Shown here piece by piece: positions 8,801 to 16,967 of a stretch of 64,000 nt of DNA (position 1 is the stretch's first letter; each line of letters begins with the position of its first letter). The notes under the pieces are model-generated. The model saw only the letters and a list, made by a program, of their open reading frames with translations. It ran no database searches and was not told the origin of the DNA. Made by a program: the position numbers and the translations under genes. The stretch is taken from positions 62,001-126,000 of the forward strand of contig NZ_JAFIEU010000050.1 of the NCBI RefSeq assembly GCF_020832325.1. The letters are read 5' to 3'. Source of the stretch: Lunatimonas sp. (lineage in GTDB: Bacteria; Bacteroidota; Bacteroidia; Cytophagales; Cyclobacteriaceae).

Positions 8801-9279
8801 GATACAAAGGCTTTGACTTAGGGATCATTATCAACGGTCAATACGGGGGTCAAGTTATGAATGGACTACGGCAAACCACAGACAATCTTCAAGGCTTTTT
8901 CAATGTGGACAGGGCCTGGGAAAATCGATGGAGAAGTAGGGAAAACCCTGGGGACGGCATTCGATCCGGAATTCCACAGGTAAGGCCAAGTTGGGGGCAC
9001 AGAGTTTCTACTTTGTGGGTGGAAGATGCCTCCTATCTTCGTATCGCCAATCTAACACTGGGATATACCTTGCCGCGAAAGATGATGGAAAAATTGAAAG
9101 TGGTTAACAATACCCGGTTTTATTTGACAATACAGAATTTAGCGATGTTCACCAATTATACCGGGGCGAATCCCGAGGGACAGGCGGCCAATCAAAACAA
9201 TACGTTAGTTCCTGGTTTTGACATGACTTCCTATCCGTTGTCTAGAACGACGTCCTTGGGTGTAAACTTCAATTTTTAA
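5827..9279 (+). CDS. SusC/RagA TonB-dependent outer-membrane transporter with STN signalling domain
   Basis: A 1150-residue outer-membrane importer for oligosaccharides, driven by TonB. After the signal peptide (about 1-37) comes an STN domain (about 43-120, VSLRATNQRLVQVLDELEKQ) that contacts the FecR anti-sigma factor. A carboxypeptidase-regulatory-like domain follows (about 138-220, LRGKVTDESGQPIPGATV), then the plug (VVVVGYGTQRREDVTGSVATV, then PLYVVDGMPY and STAIYGSRGANGVIMITTKKG) and the beta barrel, which ends in an aromatic residue (LGVNFNF). The STN domain, with the sigma and FecR genes just upstream, marks it as a transducer controlling its own expression. SusD follows 33 bases later. 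The sulfatase next door hints at a sulfated glycan ligand. Confidence 0.97.
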   Translation: MKINLLRLIVLYSKQTLKYFLLQLLVMQVVFAEPSSSQGMEDYQVSLRATNQRLVQVLDELEKQTDFVFAYNQDVARDRSRITIDLSSDLKTILKAITEQVDYDFKRVNENIYVTKSEAAGVKIAQMEVEEEVNFERREIDLRGKVTDESGQPIPGATVIVEGTTIGTVTDIDGEFVLNVGEGAVLRISFIGYAAATVTVSNQSVINVVLKEDQSSLQEVVVVGYGTQRREDVTGSVATVNQDAIKNLPVSTLDQKMVGQVAGVQIQQVSGAPGAGTSVKIRGSGSLGAGNEPLYVVDGMPYSAGMNQTLNPLMFIDPNIIESITVLKDASSTAIYGSRGANGVIMITTKKGAFEQTNVSVSSMYGVQQVPQQGRPNLLNQREFAQFQRDRIDIAVRQTENRAAVLEDYPVEYRDLDALTGKGTDWYDLILQTAQIQDHSVNIQKGTQDSRINLNFGYFKQEGVLINTGVERYSANLGIDSNLSDKFKVGVSLQPTFIEQNRANTNLNREDILGVSIWANPISTPYDENGNLVPYIRAPQSRFHSAWSFANPLYSLQEMTQKQNTFQNLGIAFAEWSLLPNLVFKSSLNTILQASKFYQYTPSTIGGSNRPPVPGTGRSSNNRSDSFDWLIENTLTYDLTFGKHRINALAGYTTQKFRSNSINLNASPFPNDLITTINAAQAIESWGEGVNEWSMISYLGRVNYALNDKYLFTATFRSDGSSRFGSENRFALFPSLAAAWRVSEEAFFDNVNWLDEFKIRASYGKSGNNNIGNYAHLASISAGSYIFGNNQVTASSVGISNPFLTWEESNQVDLGLDFQFLQNRLSLLIDVYRRESNNMLLNDVIPAITGFNSQTINQGNVRNTGLEVALGGSPVTGEFTWDINANIAFNRNKVIALNDNTVRILAGNNDGNPTHISVVGKPIGQFYGFVLEGVYTLEDLESPDIVITPQVYEGNVKYRDIDGDGLINDVLDYTIIGNPHPDFIFGLTNNFGYKGFDLGIIINGQYGGQVMNGLRQTTDNLQGFFNVDRAWENRWRSRENPGDGIRSGIPQVRPSWGHRVSTLWVEDASYLRIANLTLGYTLPRKMMEKLKVVNNTRFYLTIQNLAMFTNYTGANPEGQAANQNNTLVPGFDMTSYPLSRTTSLGVNFNF

Positions 9280-9312
9280 GTGAATCAACCGCAACATCTA
9301 AAATTAGAAAAC

Positions 9313-10791
9313 ATGAAAAGATTTATTATAATTATATGGCTGGTGGTACTAAGTTCTTGTTCGGATGGATTTCTTGAAATCTATCCAGAAACCACATTGA
9401 ACGAAGGGAATTTTTACAAATCTCAAGAGGAGTTCATATTATTGGCCAATGGGTGTTATGTGCCCATGAGGGACTATGAGAAAGATCTTCATTGGGTATT
9501 GGCTGAGTTGATTTCTGACAACACGAGTTTTCAATACAATATCAGAACCGGTGAAGCGGTTCGGGGAGTGATCGATCAGTTTATAATTACAGCAGATAAT
9601 AGAGGCTACGCAAGTTTTTGGAATCTTTCTTACAACGGAGTAACTAGGTGTAACAAACTGTTGAATGAAATAGATCGTCCTGGCGTTACTTGGCAAAATA
9701 TAGCTTATAAAGATAGATCGGCGGGGGAGGCCTATTTCTTGAGAGCGCTATACTATTTTAATTTGGTTCGTCAGTTTGGCGGAGTACCACTGGTCTTGGC
9801 ACCCATCACTGCACAGGAGGCTGTTAACATAGGTAGATCAACCGAACAAGAAGTATATGGAAGCATCATAAGTGACTTAAATCAAGCCATTTCTCATTTC
9901 ACAAGCGCTACTGGCGTGAAGGAAAACGGACGGGCAAATGAGCATGCAGCTAGGGCTTTGTTGGGAAAGGTTCACCTTACCATTGGAAATGATAACGAAG
10001 CAGCCACTAATTTGAAAGCCGTTATCGACGCAAATGCCTATTCATTATTGCCAAATTATGCAGACCTCTTTAACCCATCTGTACCAGATTTTAAAGAAAC
10101 CCTGTTTGCTATCCAATACTCAGAAAACAACAGAGAGCTGTCAAACAGGTTTATTTTCATGTTTGCTCCTTGGAGCTCAGCAGGTCAGATCACCAATCGG
10201 CCAAACATAAATATGATTTCTGCAGGCTGGAATATGCCAACAAAGGACCTGATTGATGCATTCGAAGAGGGGGATCTTCGGAAGAGCACCTCCATCAAAA
10301 TGTGGACCGGAGAAGACTGGGATGGTGAAATCCGCGAGATAGCCTACTGCGGAAAGTATAAGCCGCCGGTGTCTGCTCCGGACGACAGGTGTGGGGATAA
10401 TTTACCCATAATCCGATATTCTGATGTACTCTTAATGTATGCAGAGGCACTGAATAACTTGGGGCGTACCGTAGAAGCTACAGGTTTTGTAAGGATGGTC
10501 AGAGAACGAGCAGGGTTGATGAATCCAATAGATGGATTAAACGCTGGAGAACTGGCAGCATTGATCGCAAAGGAACGGCAGGTAGAATTTTGTTTTGAAA
10601 ACCAAAGGTGGTACGATCTGAAACGAACAGGTACCGCGGTGGAAACGATGAGGGAACACGGTATTAGGGAAAAGGCCCAGAAACCATTCTTGTTTGCTAC
10701 GTCGTTCAATATTACGCCTAACAAGTTGCTTGCCCCAATTCCAGCGGAACAGATTCTTATCAATCGGATTGCACAGAATCCTGGGTATTGA
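9313..10791 (+). CDS. SusD/RagB-family glycan-binding lipoprotein
   Basis: The surface lipoprotein that lids the preceding SusC and captures glycan. The start at 9313 (492 residues) puts the lipoprotein signal at the N-terminus with the lipidated Cys in VVLSSCSDGF; the earlier in-frame GTG at 9280 abuts the susC stop and adds non-signal residues. The SusD fold shows in YPETTLNEGNFYKSQEEF, the TPR-like AGEAYFLRALYYFNLVRQFGGVPLV, IIRYSDVLLMYAEALNNLG and the C-terminal ERQVEFCFENQRWYDLKRTG. It is co-transcribed with SusC and followed 28 bases later by the sulfatase. Ligand identity is not visible. Confidence 0.96.
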   Translation: MKRFIIIIWLVVLSSCSDGFLEIYPETTLNEGNFYKSQEEFILLANGCYVPMRDYEKDLHWVLAELISDNTSFQYNIRTGEAVRGVIDQFIITADNRGYASFWNLSYNGVTRCNKLLNEIDRPGVTWQNIAYKDRSAGEAYFLRALYYFNLVRQFGGVPLVLAPITAQEAVNIGRSTEQEVYGSIISDLNQAISHFTSATGVKENGRANEHAARALLGKVHLTIGNDNEAATNLKAVIDANAYSLLPNYADLFNPSVPDFKETLFAIQYSENNRELSNRFIFMFAPWSSAGQITNRPNINMISAGWNMPTKDLIDAFEEGDLRKSTSIKMWTGEDWDGEIREIAYCGKYKPPVSAPDDRCGDNLPIIRYSDVLLMYAEALNNLGRTVEATGFVRMVRERAGLMNPIDGLNAGELAALIAKERQVEFCFENQRWYDLKRTGTAVETMREHGIREKAQKPFLFATSFNITPNKLLAPIPAEQILINRIAQNPGY

Positions 10792-10819
10792 TTTAAACGT
10801 TGTATGTAAACACGGAATA

Positions 10820-12157
10820 ATGAAAATAAAGAAAAGAATATATCATCACCTGACAAGAAGCATACTTATTTGGGGAGCGTTTCTGATGGTCAATGCTGGT
10901 TATGCCCAATCGGACTTGCCAAATATCATCTATATCCTTTCGGATGATCAATCATGGAATGACTACGGATTTACTGGACATCCCCACATTGAGACTCCAA
11001 ATATAGATAAATTAGCAGCAGATGGGTTAACCTTTACAAGGGGGTATGTTACGGCACCACTTTGCAGTCCATCTTTGGCGACCATCATCACAGGTCTCTA
11101 CCCGCAACAACATAAGATCACTGGCAATGATCCAACTTTTTCCTTTGATGGCCCACGCTATCAAAAAGATTGGATGGCCGCGAGGTCCCGGTTATATAGA
11201 GATTATTTGGATGAATTTCAAAAGCACCCAACCGTTCCCATGTTACTCCAAAAGTTAGGTTATATGTCCTTTCAGGCTGGAAAGTGGTGGGGGGGCCATT
11301 GGAAAGAAGGAGGGTTTACACATGGTATGACCCATGGAGATCCGTCTAGAGGTGGAAGACACGGTGACGAGGGTTTGAAAATTGGGAGGGAAGGAATGAA
11401 TCCCATATTTGATTTTATGGATGAAGCTATCGAAAAGGAGAAGCCCTTCTTTGTGTGGTATGCGCCATTCCTACCACATTCACCTCATACTCCTCCAGAT
11501 TCTTTACTTCAAAAGTATCTTCCGAAAGCGCCTACTAAAGCGGTTGCGGCCTATTGGGCCATGTGTGAGTGGTTGGATATCACTGTTGGGCAACTACTCG
11601 ACAAGGTGGAAGCTGAGGGGCTCACCGAAAACACATTGGTTGTTTTTGTCACGGATAATGGATGGATTCAGGATCCCGATAAGCCAAACGTCTATGCCCC
11701 AGGATCCAAGCAAGATCCGCAGGATATGGGCATCCGTACCCCGATCATTTATAAGTGGCCCAGAAGAATCACGCCTAAAATGGATACACAGCATGTTGCT
11801 AGCAGTATCGATATCGTAACCACTACGATGGCGGCAGTTGGTTTGGAGCCTTTGTCTACCATGCAAGGGATCAACGTGATGGATAAAAAGGCAGTTAAGA
11901 AGCGTAAATCGATTTTCAGTCTTGATTTCACCCATGATATGGTTCATGTAGATCACCCTGAAAAATCTCTAGAGAGTACGATGGTAATTACTACTCCTTG
12001 GAAAATAATTGTTCCAGGTGAAGCAAATACACAAAATCAGGAAGTGTTGTTGTATGATATCCTGAACGATCCAATGGAGGAGAAGAATGTTGCGTCGCAA
12101 TACCCTAAGGTAGTGAAAAGACTCAAAAATGAGATCGCTATGTGGTGGAACCCATAG
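10820..12157 (+). CDS. Sulfatase (family S1) with non-consensus CSPSL maturation motif
   Basis: Predicted to remove sulfate esters from a glycan in the periplasm. The start at 10820 gives 445 residues with a signal peptide ending in GYAQS; upstream in-frame codons lie inside susD. Metal-site motifs are present: YILSDDQSWNDYGF (Asp-Asp), PHIETPNIDKLA and VFVTDNGWIQ (Asp-Asn); GKWWGGHW and FLPHSPH follow the usual order. The formylglycine motif C-x-P-x-R reads CSPSLAT, so the Cys is present but the Arg is Leu. I recall this variant in other Bacteroidota and planctomycete sulfatases, but it departs from the recognition core of formylglycine-generating enzyme. It ends the first SusC/SusD operon and is followed by a hairpin. 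Confidence 0.92.
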   Translation: MKIKKRIYHHLTRSILIWGAFLMVNAGYAQSDLPNIIYILSDDQSWNDYGFTGHPHIETPNIDKLAADGLTFTRGYVTAPLCSPSLATIITGLYPQQHKITGNDPTFSFDGPRYQKDWMAARSRLYRDYLDEFQKHPTVPMLLQKLGYMSFQAGKWWGGHWKEGGFTHGMTHGDPSRGGRHGDEGLKIGREGMNPIFDFMDEAIEKEKPFFVWYAPFLPHSPHTPPDSLLQKYLPKAPTKAVAAYWAMCEWLDITVGQLLDKVEAEGLTENTLVVFVTDNGWIQDPDKPNVYAPGSKQDPQDMGIRTPIIYKWPRRITPKMDTQHVASSIDIVTTTMAAVGLEPLSTMQGINVMDKKAVKKRKSIFSLDFTHDMVHVDHPEKSLESTMVITTPWKIIVPGEANTQNQEVLLYDILNDPMEEKNVASQYPKVVKRLKNEIAMWWNP

Positions 12158-12182
12158 ATGGATTTCTAGCACATGTGTTTAA

Positions 12183-12220
12183 AGCTGGGAAAAAAGCGTA
12201 GCAAATGCTTTTTCCCAGCT
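12183..12220 (+). terminator. Hairpin after the sulfatase gene
   Basis: AGCTGGGAAAAA and its complement TTTTTCCCAGCT form a long stem 25 bases past the sulfatase stop. The T residues are within the arm rather than after it, so it is a plausible end of the SusC/SusD/sulfatase transcript but not a canonical terminator. Confidence 0.55.
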
Positions 12221-12434
12221 ATAAGATCGGTATGGGAAAATCCTTCGATCGTGGCTATTTTTGGGAGGATACTACCAATTGGTATATATCCCCCTCGAAA
12301 ATTATTCGAGCGATTACTTGGTAAACTAGATAAAACCTATCATTTTTGTAGGAAATATAAAAAGTGTGTTGGGAGGCTTTTCGGTTGTCAGGCCAAGCCC
12401 AATTCCCTCCTTGTTTTTAAAAAAGCCAAGAAAT

Positions 12435-13127
12435 ATGTCCGACTCTGTGGTCTCTAAAAAAACCTACTCAAAAGAAGAATTAAGGTTATTGAACAAGAAA
12501 TATCACCTGCTATCTGTTGAGGATCGGGTGAGGCAATTGTACGAGGATTTTTCCGAAAACGAAGTCATGCTTACCAGTTCTTTTGCGGCCACTTCAGCGC
12601 TCCTTTTGAGCATATTTGCCGGTATTAAGCCCACGCAAAAAATATACTTTATAGATACCGGGTACCATTTTGACGAGACACTGGAGTACAAACAGCAGCT
12701 TTCTGAATTATATGGATTGGATGTGGTTTCGGTGAGTGCTTCTGAGGAAGACCACCGGTTTACTTCCGAAAATCAGACTTGGAAATCAGACCCCGAACTG
12801 TGCTGCTCGATCAATAAGGTGAAGCCGCTAGAATTGATCAAAAAGAGGTTTAATGTTTGGGTAAGCGGTCTGATGTGGTGGCAGAGTGACCATCGGGCAT
12901 CTTTGGATATTTTTGAAGAGCGTGGTGGCATCCTGAAATTCTATCCTTTGTTGGACGTGAGTCCAGAAGAAAGAGATAAATATATTCAGGAACATGATTA
13001 CCCATTCCACCCGCTTATCGCTAAAGGGTACCATTCTATCGGGTGCAAGCATTGTACGGTGCCAGGCAATGACCGAACGGGTCGTTGGAACAATAGTCCC
13101 AAAACAGAATGCGGGCTTCACCTATAA
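12435..13127 (+). CDS. cysH: Adenylylsulfate (APS) reductase, thioredoxin-dependent, [4Fe-4S] CysH type
   Basis: Reduces activated sulfate to sulfite in assimilatory sulfate reduction. The start at 12435 gives 230 residues; the longer frame from 12366 adds residues without family character. Motifs: TSSFAATSALLLSIFAG (nucleotide-binding loop), YFIDTGYHFDETLEY, the Cys pair in PELCCSINKVKPL, GCKHCTVPGNDRTGRW (CxxC) and the catalytic KTECGLHL at the C-terminus. The CC plus CxxC set binds an iron-sulfur cluster and separates APS reductases from cluster-free PAPS reductases such as that of E. coli. No other cys gene is adjacent. It sits 277 bases after a sulfatase, with a hairpin between, so it is probably a separate transcript. 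Confidence 0.94.
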   Translation: MSDSVVSKKTYSKEELRLLNKKYHLLSVEDRVRQLYEDFSENEVMLTSSFAATSALLLSIFAGIKPTQKIYFIDTGYHFDETLEYKQQLSELYGLDVVSVSASEEDHRFTSENQTWKSDPELCCSINKVKPLELIKKRFNVWVSGLMWWQSDHRASLDIFEERGGILKFYPLLDVSPEERDKYIQEHDYPFHPLIAKGYHSIGCKHCTVPGNDRTGRWNNSPKTECGLHL

Positions 13128-13212
13128 ATACCGTTAGTAAAACGATCAAAGAATGTTTAGACTAGTAAGTTGTTTTCAGTTAACTAGGCTTTTAATAGAG
13201 TTTTTGGAAATG

Positions 13213-13256
13213 GTTGGTGTTTCGTATTGAAGAATTCGCAACACCAACTGTTTTTA
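13213..13256 (+). terminator. Probable terminator of cysH
   Basis: GTTGGTGTTTCG (13213-13224) pairs with CGCAACACCAAC (13237-13248) with one mismatch; GTTTTT follows within two bases. It lies 86 bases past the cysH stop. Confidence 0.55.
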
Positions 13257-13610
13257 ACAAATTTTGAGTTTTTCGATTTCGGCCATATTTTATTTTTGTC
13301 CGAATTTGAAAATACCGGACACATTGACACCAGCGATTCTCTCCCTTTTTAAATATCGTCAAAACGACACTTTGAAGGTTAATCTTCGTATTTTTTAACA
13401 TTGCTTATCCCATTTTCATCGAACTTTTCTATTAGTACAAAATTTAATTTAAATAATCTATTTATTAGTATTTTACTATTTCTTGCAAAAATTGATTTTG
13501 TAAGGTCGTAAATTCAATTTTTTTTATCTGGCTAAATTATCATTTAAATACCTGATATACAATTAAATATAAATTTTCAAACTATCCCAATCGAGATTTA
13601 TTTTAAATAA

Positions 13611-13643
13611 TTGTTACTTTTTCCGCTTCAAGCTATACATTTG
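13611..13643 (+). promoter_or_regulatory. Candidate promoter of the second SusC/SusD operon
   Basis: TTG (13611) and TACATTTG (13636-13643), an exact TAnnTTTG, separated by 22 bases, at the long end of usual spacing. Initiation would be about 15 bases before the SusC ATG at 13666. Confidence 0.4.
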
Positions 13644-13665
13644 GTCATAAACTAATTTAAACAAT

Positions 13666-16600
13666 ATGAAGAAAAATTTACTATTTACACTGTTTCTCAG
13701 TCTGATGCTGCAATTATCTTTTGCACAGACCGCAGAGGTAAGAGGCACAATTATTTCTTCGGAGGGCAATGAGCCCATTCCCGGAGCTAGTGTCTTGGTA
13801 AAGGGTACCACCGTCGGATCTGTATCCGATATGGATGGTAATTATACAATCAATGTTCCTTCCGGCAATAATGTGTTGGTTTTCTCCTTCATTGGTCTTG
13901 CTTCGCAAGAAATTGAGATTGGAGGGCGTTCAGTGATTAACGTAACAATGGAACCTGAAGTAAGCTCCCTCACTGAGGTGGTGGTAACTGCTTTGGGCGT
14001 TTCGCGTGAAAAGGCTTCACTAGGTTATGCTGTACAGTCAGTAGATGGCGACCGATTGGCAGATACCCGTGAGACAAACATTGTCAATGCCCTTCAAGGG
14101 CAGATTGCGGGTGTTCAGATCCAGGGATCTCCGGGCGCTATCGGTGGTTCTTCCCGAATCACCATTCGGGGTGCAAATTCCTTTTTGGGTGAGAATCAGC
14201 CTCTTTTTGTGGTAGATGGTATGCCTATCAATAACGATAACTACGCTACACGAGCCCAGCAAGAGGGCTTCGGTGGCGGTGCCTATGATTATGGTAATGC
14301 CGCCTCCGACATCAACCCTGCAGATATTGCTTCTATGGAGGTGTTGAAAGGAGCCGCAGCTACAGCCCTCTATGGTACTCGGGGTTCTAATGGCGTAATC
14401 CTTATCACAACCAAAAGTGGTGGTACGAAAAGAGGTATTGGTGTGGAAGTAAATTCTACAACCACGTTTGAAACCCCTATCGCACTTATGCCGCATCAGC
14501 AATTATATGGTGGAGGTGACATTTCCGATACAGCATCTGGGTTTGTTGAATTTATTGAAAATGGCCAACAGTTTTTGGCTCCTATTTACGCAAAAGATGG
14601 TGCATGGGGACCTCGATACGATCCAAATGTAATGGTTCGTCACTGGGATTCTTGGGACCGCGATTCACCTAATTATGGTGAAACCCGTCCTTGGGTGGCT
14701 CCAGCCAATCCTTATGAAAGATTTTTTGACACGGGTGTTACCAAGCAAAATAGCTTTGCGGTAACGGGTTCCAATGATGCCGGTAGCTTTCGTTTAAGCT
14801 ATACCAATCTGGACCAGTCAGGTGTCATTCCAAATTCTAACCTAACACGAAACACGGTTAGTTTCAATACTACCTACAAGGTATCCAATCGCCTGACTGC
14901 ATCCGCGGCGGGTAGCTTGGTACTGCAGAGTGCAGATGGTCGGAACGCTACGGGCTACGATAACGCGAACCCCATGCAGGGTTTTACCCAATGGTGGCAA
15001 ACCCAATTGGATGTGGAGCGTTTGAAAAACGACCGTTTTCTAGACGGACGTCAGCAAACTTGGAATCCTGTCGGTCCAGTTATCGATCCTGCGACCGGAC
15101 AGTTACTTTCATTTGACCACCGTCCCCGTTTCTTTGACAACCCGTATTGGGTAAGAAGAAACTACTTGCAAGAAGACACACGCGATCGTTTCTTTGGCAA
15201 CTTCAACCTTAACTATAAGATTACAGATGATTTGAGCTTCAATGTCAGAGCGATGCGCGATGGATTTACTTTTCGCTCTCGTGAAGGTATCCCCCAAGGA
15301 GGTATAACTCAGTCAAGGTATCGTGAAGAATTACGCACATTTGCGGAAACCAATTTGGAGGCCAAGTTCTTATATGATACGCGGCTTTCTGATAAAATCT
15401 CTTTGAATGCCATGCTCGGTGGTAACCTGATGAATCAGGCCAATACCCGTAACACGATCAATACAGTAGGTGGATTGGCCTTGGATGGTTTCTTCAACAT
15501 AGCAAATTCAGTAAATTCCCCTCAGGTAGTTACCAATGAGCAGGAGAGAGCCATCAACAGTGTGTTTGCTACTACTTCTGTGGGCGTCTTGGATATGATA
15601 TATCTCGATTTGGCGTTACGTGGTGACTGGTCTTCTACCTTGCCTGCGGAAAACAACAATTACTGGTATCCTTCCGTGTCTTCTAGTTTTATATTTACCG
15701 AGCTTGAAGCTTTACGAAATTCGTTCCTTTCTTTCGGTAAAGTGCGAGTTGGCTACGGCCAAGCTGCGAACGACGCAGCTCCTTACCAGTTGCAAAATGT
15801 GTATAGCAATGTGGTCCCTAACTTTGGCAGCTTCCCCCGTTATACAGTGCCTTTGGGTAGCCCCAATGCGAACCTTAAGCCGGAGCGTACCAACGAGATC
15901 GAAGTAGGAATCGAGTTTGCAGTTCTAAATAACCGCCTTTCATTCGATGTTTCTTATTACGACCGTACCACGGTAGATCAAATTTTCGACGTCCCTTCAT
16001 CTGCTTCTACAGGTTTCACTTCCAGGGTACTAAATGCTGGCTCCATGCGTAACCACGGAATCGAGGTATTGGTGAACGCGCAACCGCTGGTAAGAGGAGA
16101 TTTTTCATGGGACTTGATGGTTAACTTTGCTACATTCAATAACGAGGTAGTGGAATTGGCCCCAGGTGTTGAAAATATTATTGCTGGATCAACTTGGGCA
16201 GCAGATGTTCGGGTTCAGGAAGGTTTTCCTTACATGTCTTTGTTTGGCCAGGACTTCCGACGTAACGAGGCAGGTCAAATCATCGTTGGATCCAACGGTT
16301 TTCCATTAGCAAACAGTAACCGAGAGTTTTTGGGTAGTACCATCGCAGATTTTGCGGGTGGTATCCGAAACAGTTTTAGGTATAAAGGTTTGGAGTTAAG
16401 TGCGTTGGTAGACTACCAAGGTGGAGGAATTATTCATTCAACATCTTTGCAATGGTCCAAATATTCTGGTATGGATCCGGTGACTGTTGAAAATAACGTT
16501 CGCGAAACCGGTCTAATTGTACCCGGTGTCACTGAGTCTGGAGAGCCTAACACAGTAAGCGTTTCTCCTCAGGCATATTACCAGACAATCTGGTCGATAG

Positions 16601-16863
16601 CATCACCCAATGTGTTTGATGCATCTTTTATCAAGCTTAGAGAACTGTCCCTTGCATACGCCTTGCCAAACAGCTTGATTTCTAGGCTGCCTGTGCGTGA
16701 CGTAAGAGCCCGTTTGTTTGGCCGTAACTTGGCCATCCTACACAGCAACCTTCCTTATCTTGATCCCCAAGGTGTAAACGGTGCTGGTAACGTTCAAGGA
16801 TTAGAAAATGCACAGGTGCCAACCACCCGCTCTATCGGCTTTGACATCAGCTTTAAATTCTAG
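13666..16863 (+). CDS. SusC/RagA TonB-dependent outer-membrane transporter without STN domain
   Basis: A 1065-residue TonB-dependent importer. Signal peptide 1-20 (LQLSFAQ), carboxypeptidase-regulatory-like domain (about 24-105, VRGTIISSEGNEPIPGASVLV), plug with VVVTALGVSREKASLGYAVQ, QPLFVVDGMPI and TALYGTRGSNGVILITTKSG, then the beta barrel ending in IGFDISFKF. Unlike the SusC at 5.8-9.3 kb there is no STN domain and no sigma/anti-sigma pair, so it is regulated differently. The partner SusD follows after 104 bases that hold a strong hairpin. Codon choice and base composition look like those of its neighbours. Ligand unknown. Confidence 0.97.
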   Translation: MKKNLLFTLFLSLMLQLSFAQTAEVRGTIISSEGNEPIPGASVLVKGTTVGSVSDMDGNYTINVPSGNNVLVFSFIGLASQEIEIGGRSVINVTMEPEVSSLTEVVVTALGVSREKASLGYAVQSVDGDRLADTRETNIVNALQGQIAGVQIQGSPGAIGGSSRITIRGANSFLGENQPLFVVDGMPINNDNYATRAQQEGFGGGAYDYGNAASDINPADIASMEVLKGAAATALYGTRGSNGVILITTKSGGTKRGIGVEVNSTTTFETPIALMPHQQLYGGGDISDTASGFVEFIENGQQFLAPIYAKDGAWGPRYDPNVMVRHWDSWDRDSPNYGETRPWVAPANPYERFFDTGVTKQNSFAVTGSNDAGSFRLSYTNLDQSGVIPNSNLTRNTVSFNTTYKVSNRLTASAAGSLVLQSADGRNATGYDNANPMQGFTQWWQTQLDVERLKNDRFLDGRQQTWNPVGPVIDPATGQLLSFDHRPRFFDNPYWVRRNYLQEDTRDRFFGNFNLNYKITDDLSFNVRAMRDGFTFRSREGIPQGGITQSRYREELRTFAETNLEAKFLYDTRLSDKISLNAMLGGNLMNQANTRNTINTVGGLALDGFFNIANSVNSPQVVTNEQERAINSVFATTSVGVLDMIYLDLALRGDWSSTLPAENNNYWYPSVSSSFIFTELEALRNSFLSFGKVRVGYGQAANDAAPYQLQNVYSNVVPNFGSFPRYTVPLGSPNANLKPERTNEIEVGIEFAVLNNRLSFDVSYYDRTTVDQIFDVPSSASTGFTSRVLNAGSMRNHGIEVLVNAQPLVRGDFSWDLMVNFATFNNEVVELAPGVENIIAGSTWAADVRVQEGFPYMSLFGQDFRRNEAGQIIVGSNGFPLANSNREFLGSTIADFAGGIRNSFRYKGLELSALVDYQGGGIIHSTSLQWSKYSGMDPVTVENNVRETGLIVPGVTESGEPNTVSVSPQAYYQTIWSIASPNVFDASFIKLRELSLAYALPNSLISRLPVRDVRARLFGRNLAILHSNLPYLDPQGVNGAGNVQGLENAQVPTTRSIGFDISFKF

Positions 16864-16883
16864 TCTAGTACATAGCCATTTTA

Positions 16884-16923
16884 GCAGGCAGGTGGAACTG
16901 CCGGTCGGTCTCCACCTGCCTGC
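16884..16923 (+). promoter_or_regulatory. Strong hairpin between SusC and SusD genes
   Basis: GCAGGCAGGTGGA (16884-16896) and TCCACCTGCCTGC (16911-16923) are perfect 13-base arms around a 14-base loop. No T-run follows. It lies within one transcription unit, so a role in processing, mRNA stability or tuning the SusC to SusD ratio is more likely than full termination. Confidence 0.6.
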
Positions 16924-16967
16924 CCATAATTCCTTGTTCGAACGAACATTTAAAATTTCAACAAATC

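Larger units (their letters stand above)
13128..13665. other. AT-rich 538-base intergenic region between cysH and the second SusC
   Basis: I see no credible coding region; the short frames here lack start context or family features. It holds a hairpin at 13213-13248 near the cysH end, a long AT-rich tract (about 13400-13615) and a candidate promoter at 13611-13643. The distance suggests that the second SusC/SusD pair has its own upstream control, with no adjacent sigma or anti-sigma gene. Confidence 0.6.

Noticed and set aside
10694-10819. 42-residue N-terminal extension of the sulfatase
   Set aside because: These codons are inside susD in another frame; the signal peptide begins at 10820.
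10344-10856. 170-codon minus-strand frame antisense to the first SusD
   Set aside because: Antisense to a clear SusD coding region; Ser/Pro/Phe-rich composition is typical of a shadow frame.
12173-12457. 94-codon plus-strand frame between sulfatase and cysH
   Set aside because: It starts in the post-sulfatase hairpin, overlaps cysH in another frame and reads as Lys/Arg-rich non-protein sequence.
14038-14502. 154-codon minus-strand frame inside the second SusC
   Set aside because: Lies wholly opposite the conserved plug domain; no recognisable motif.
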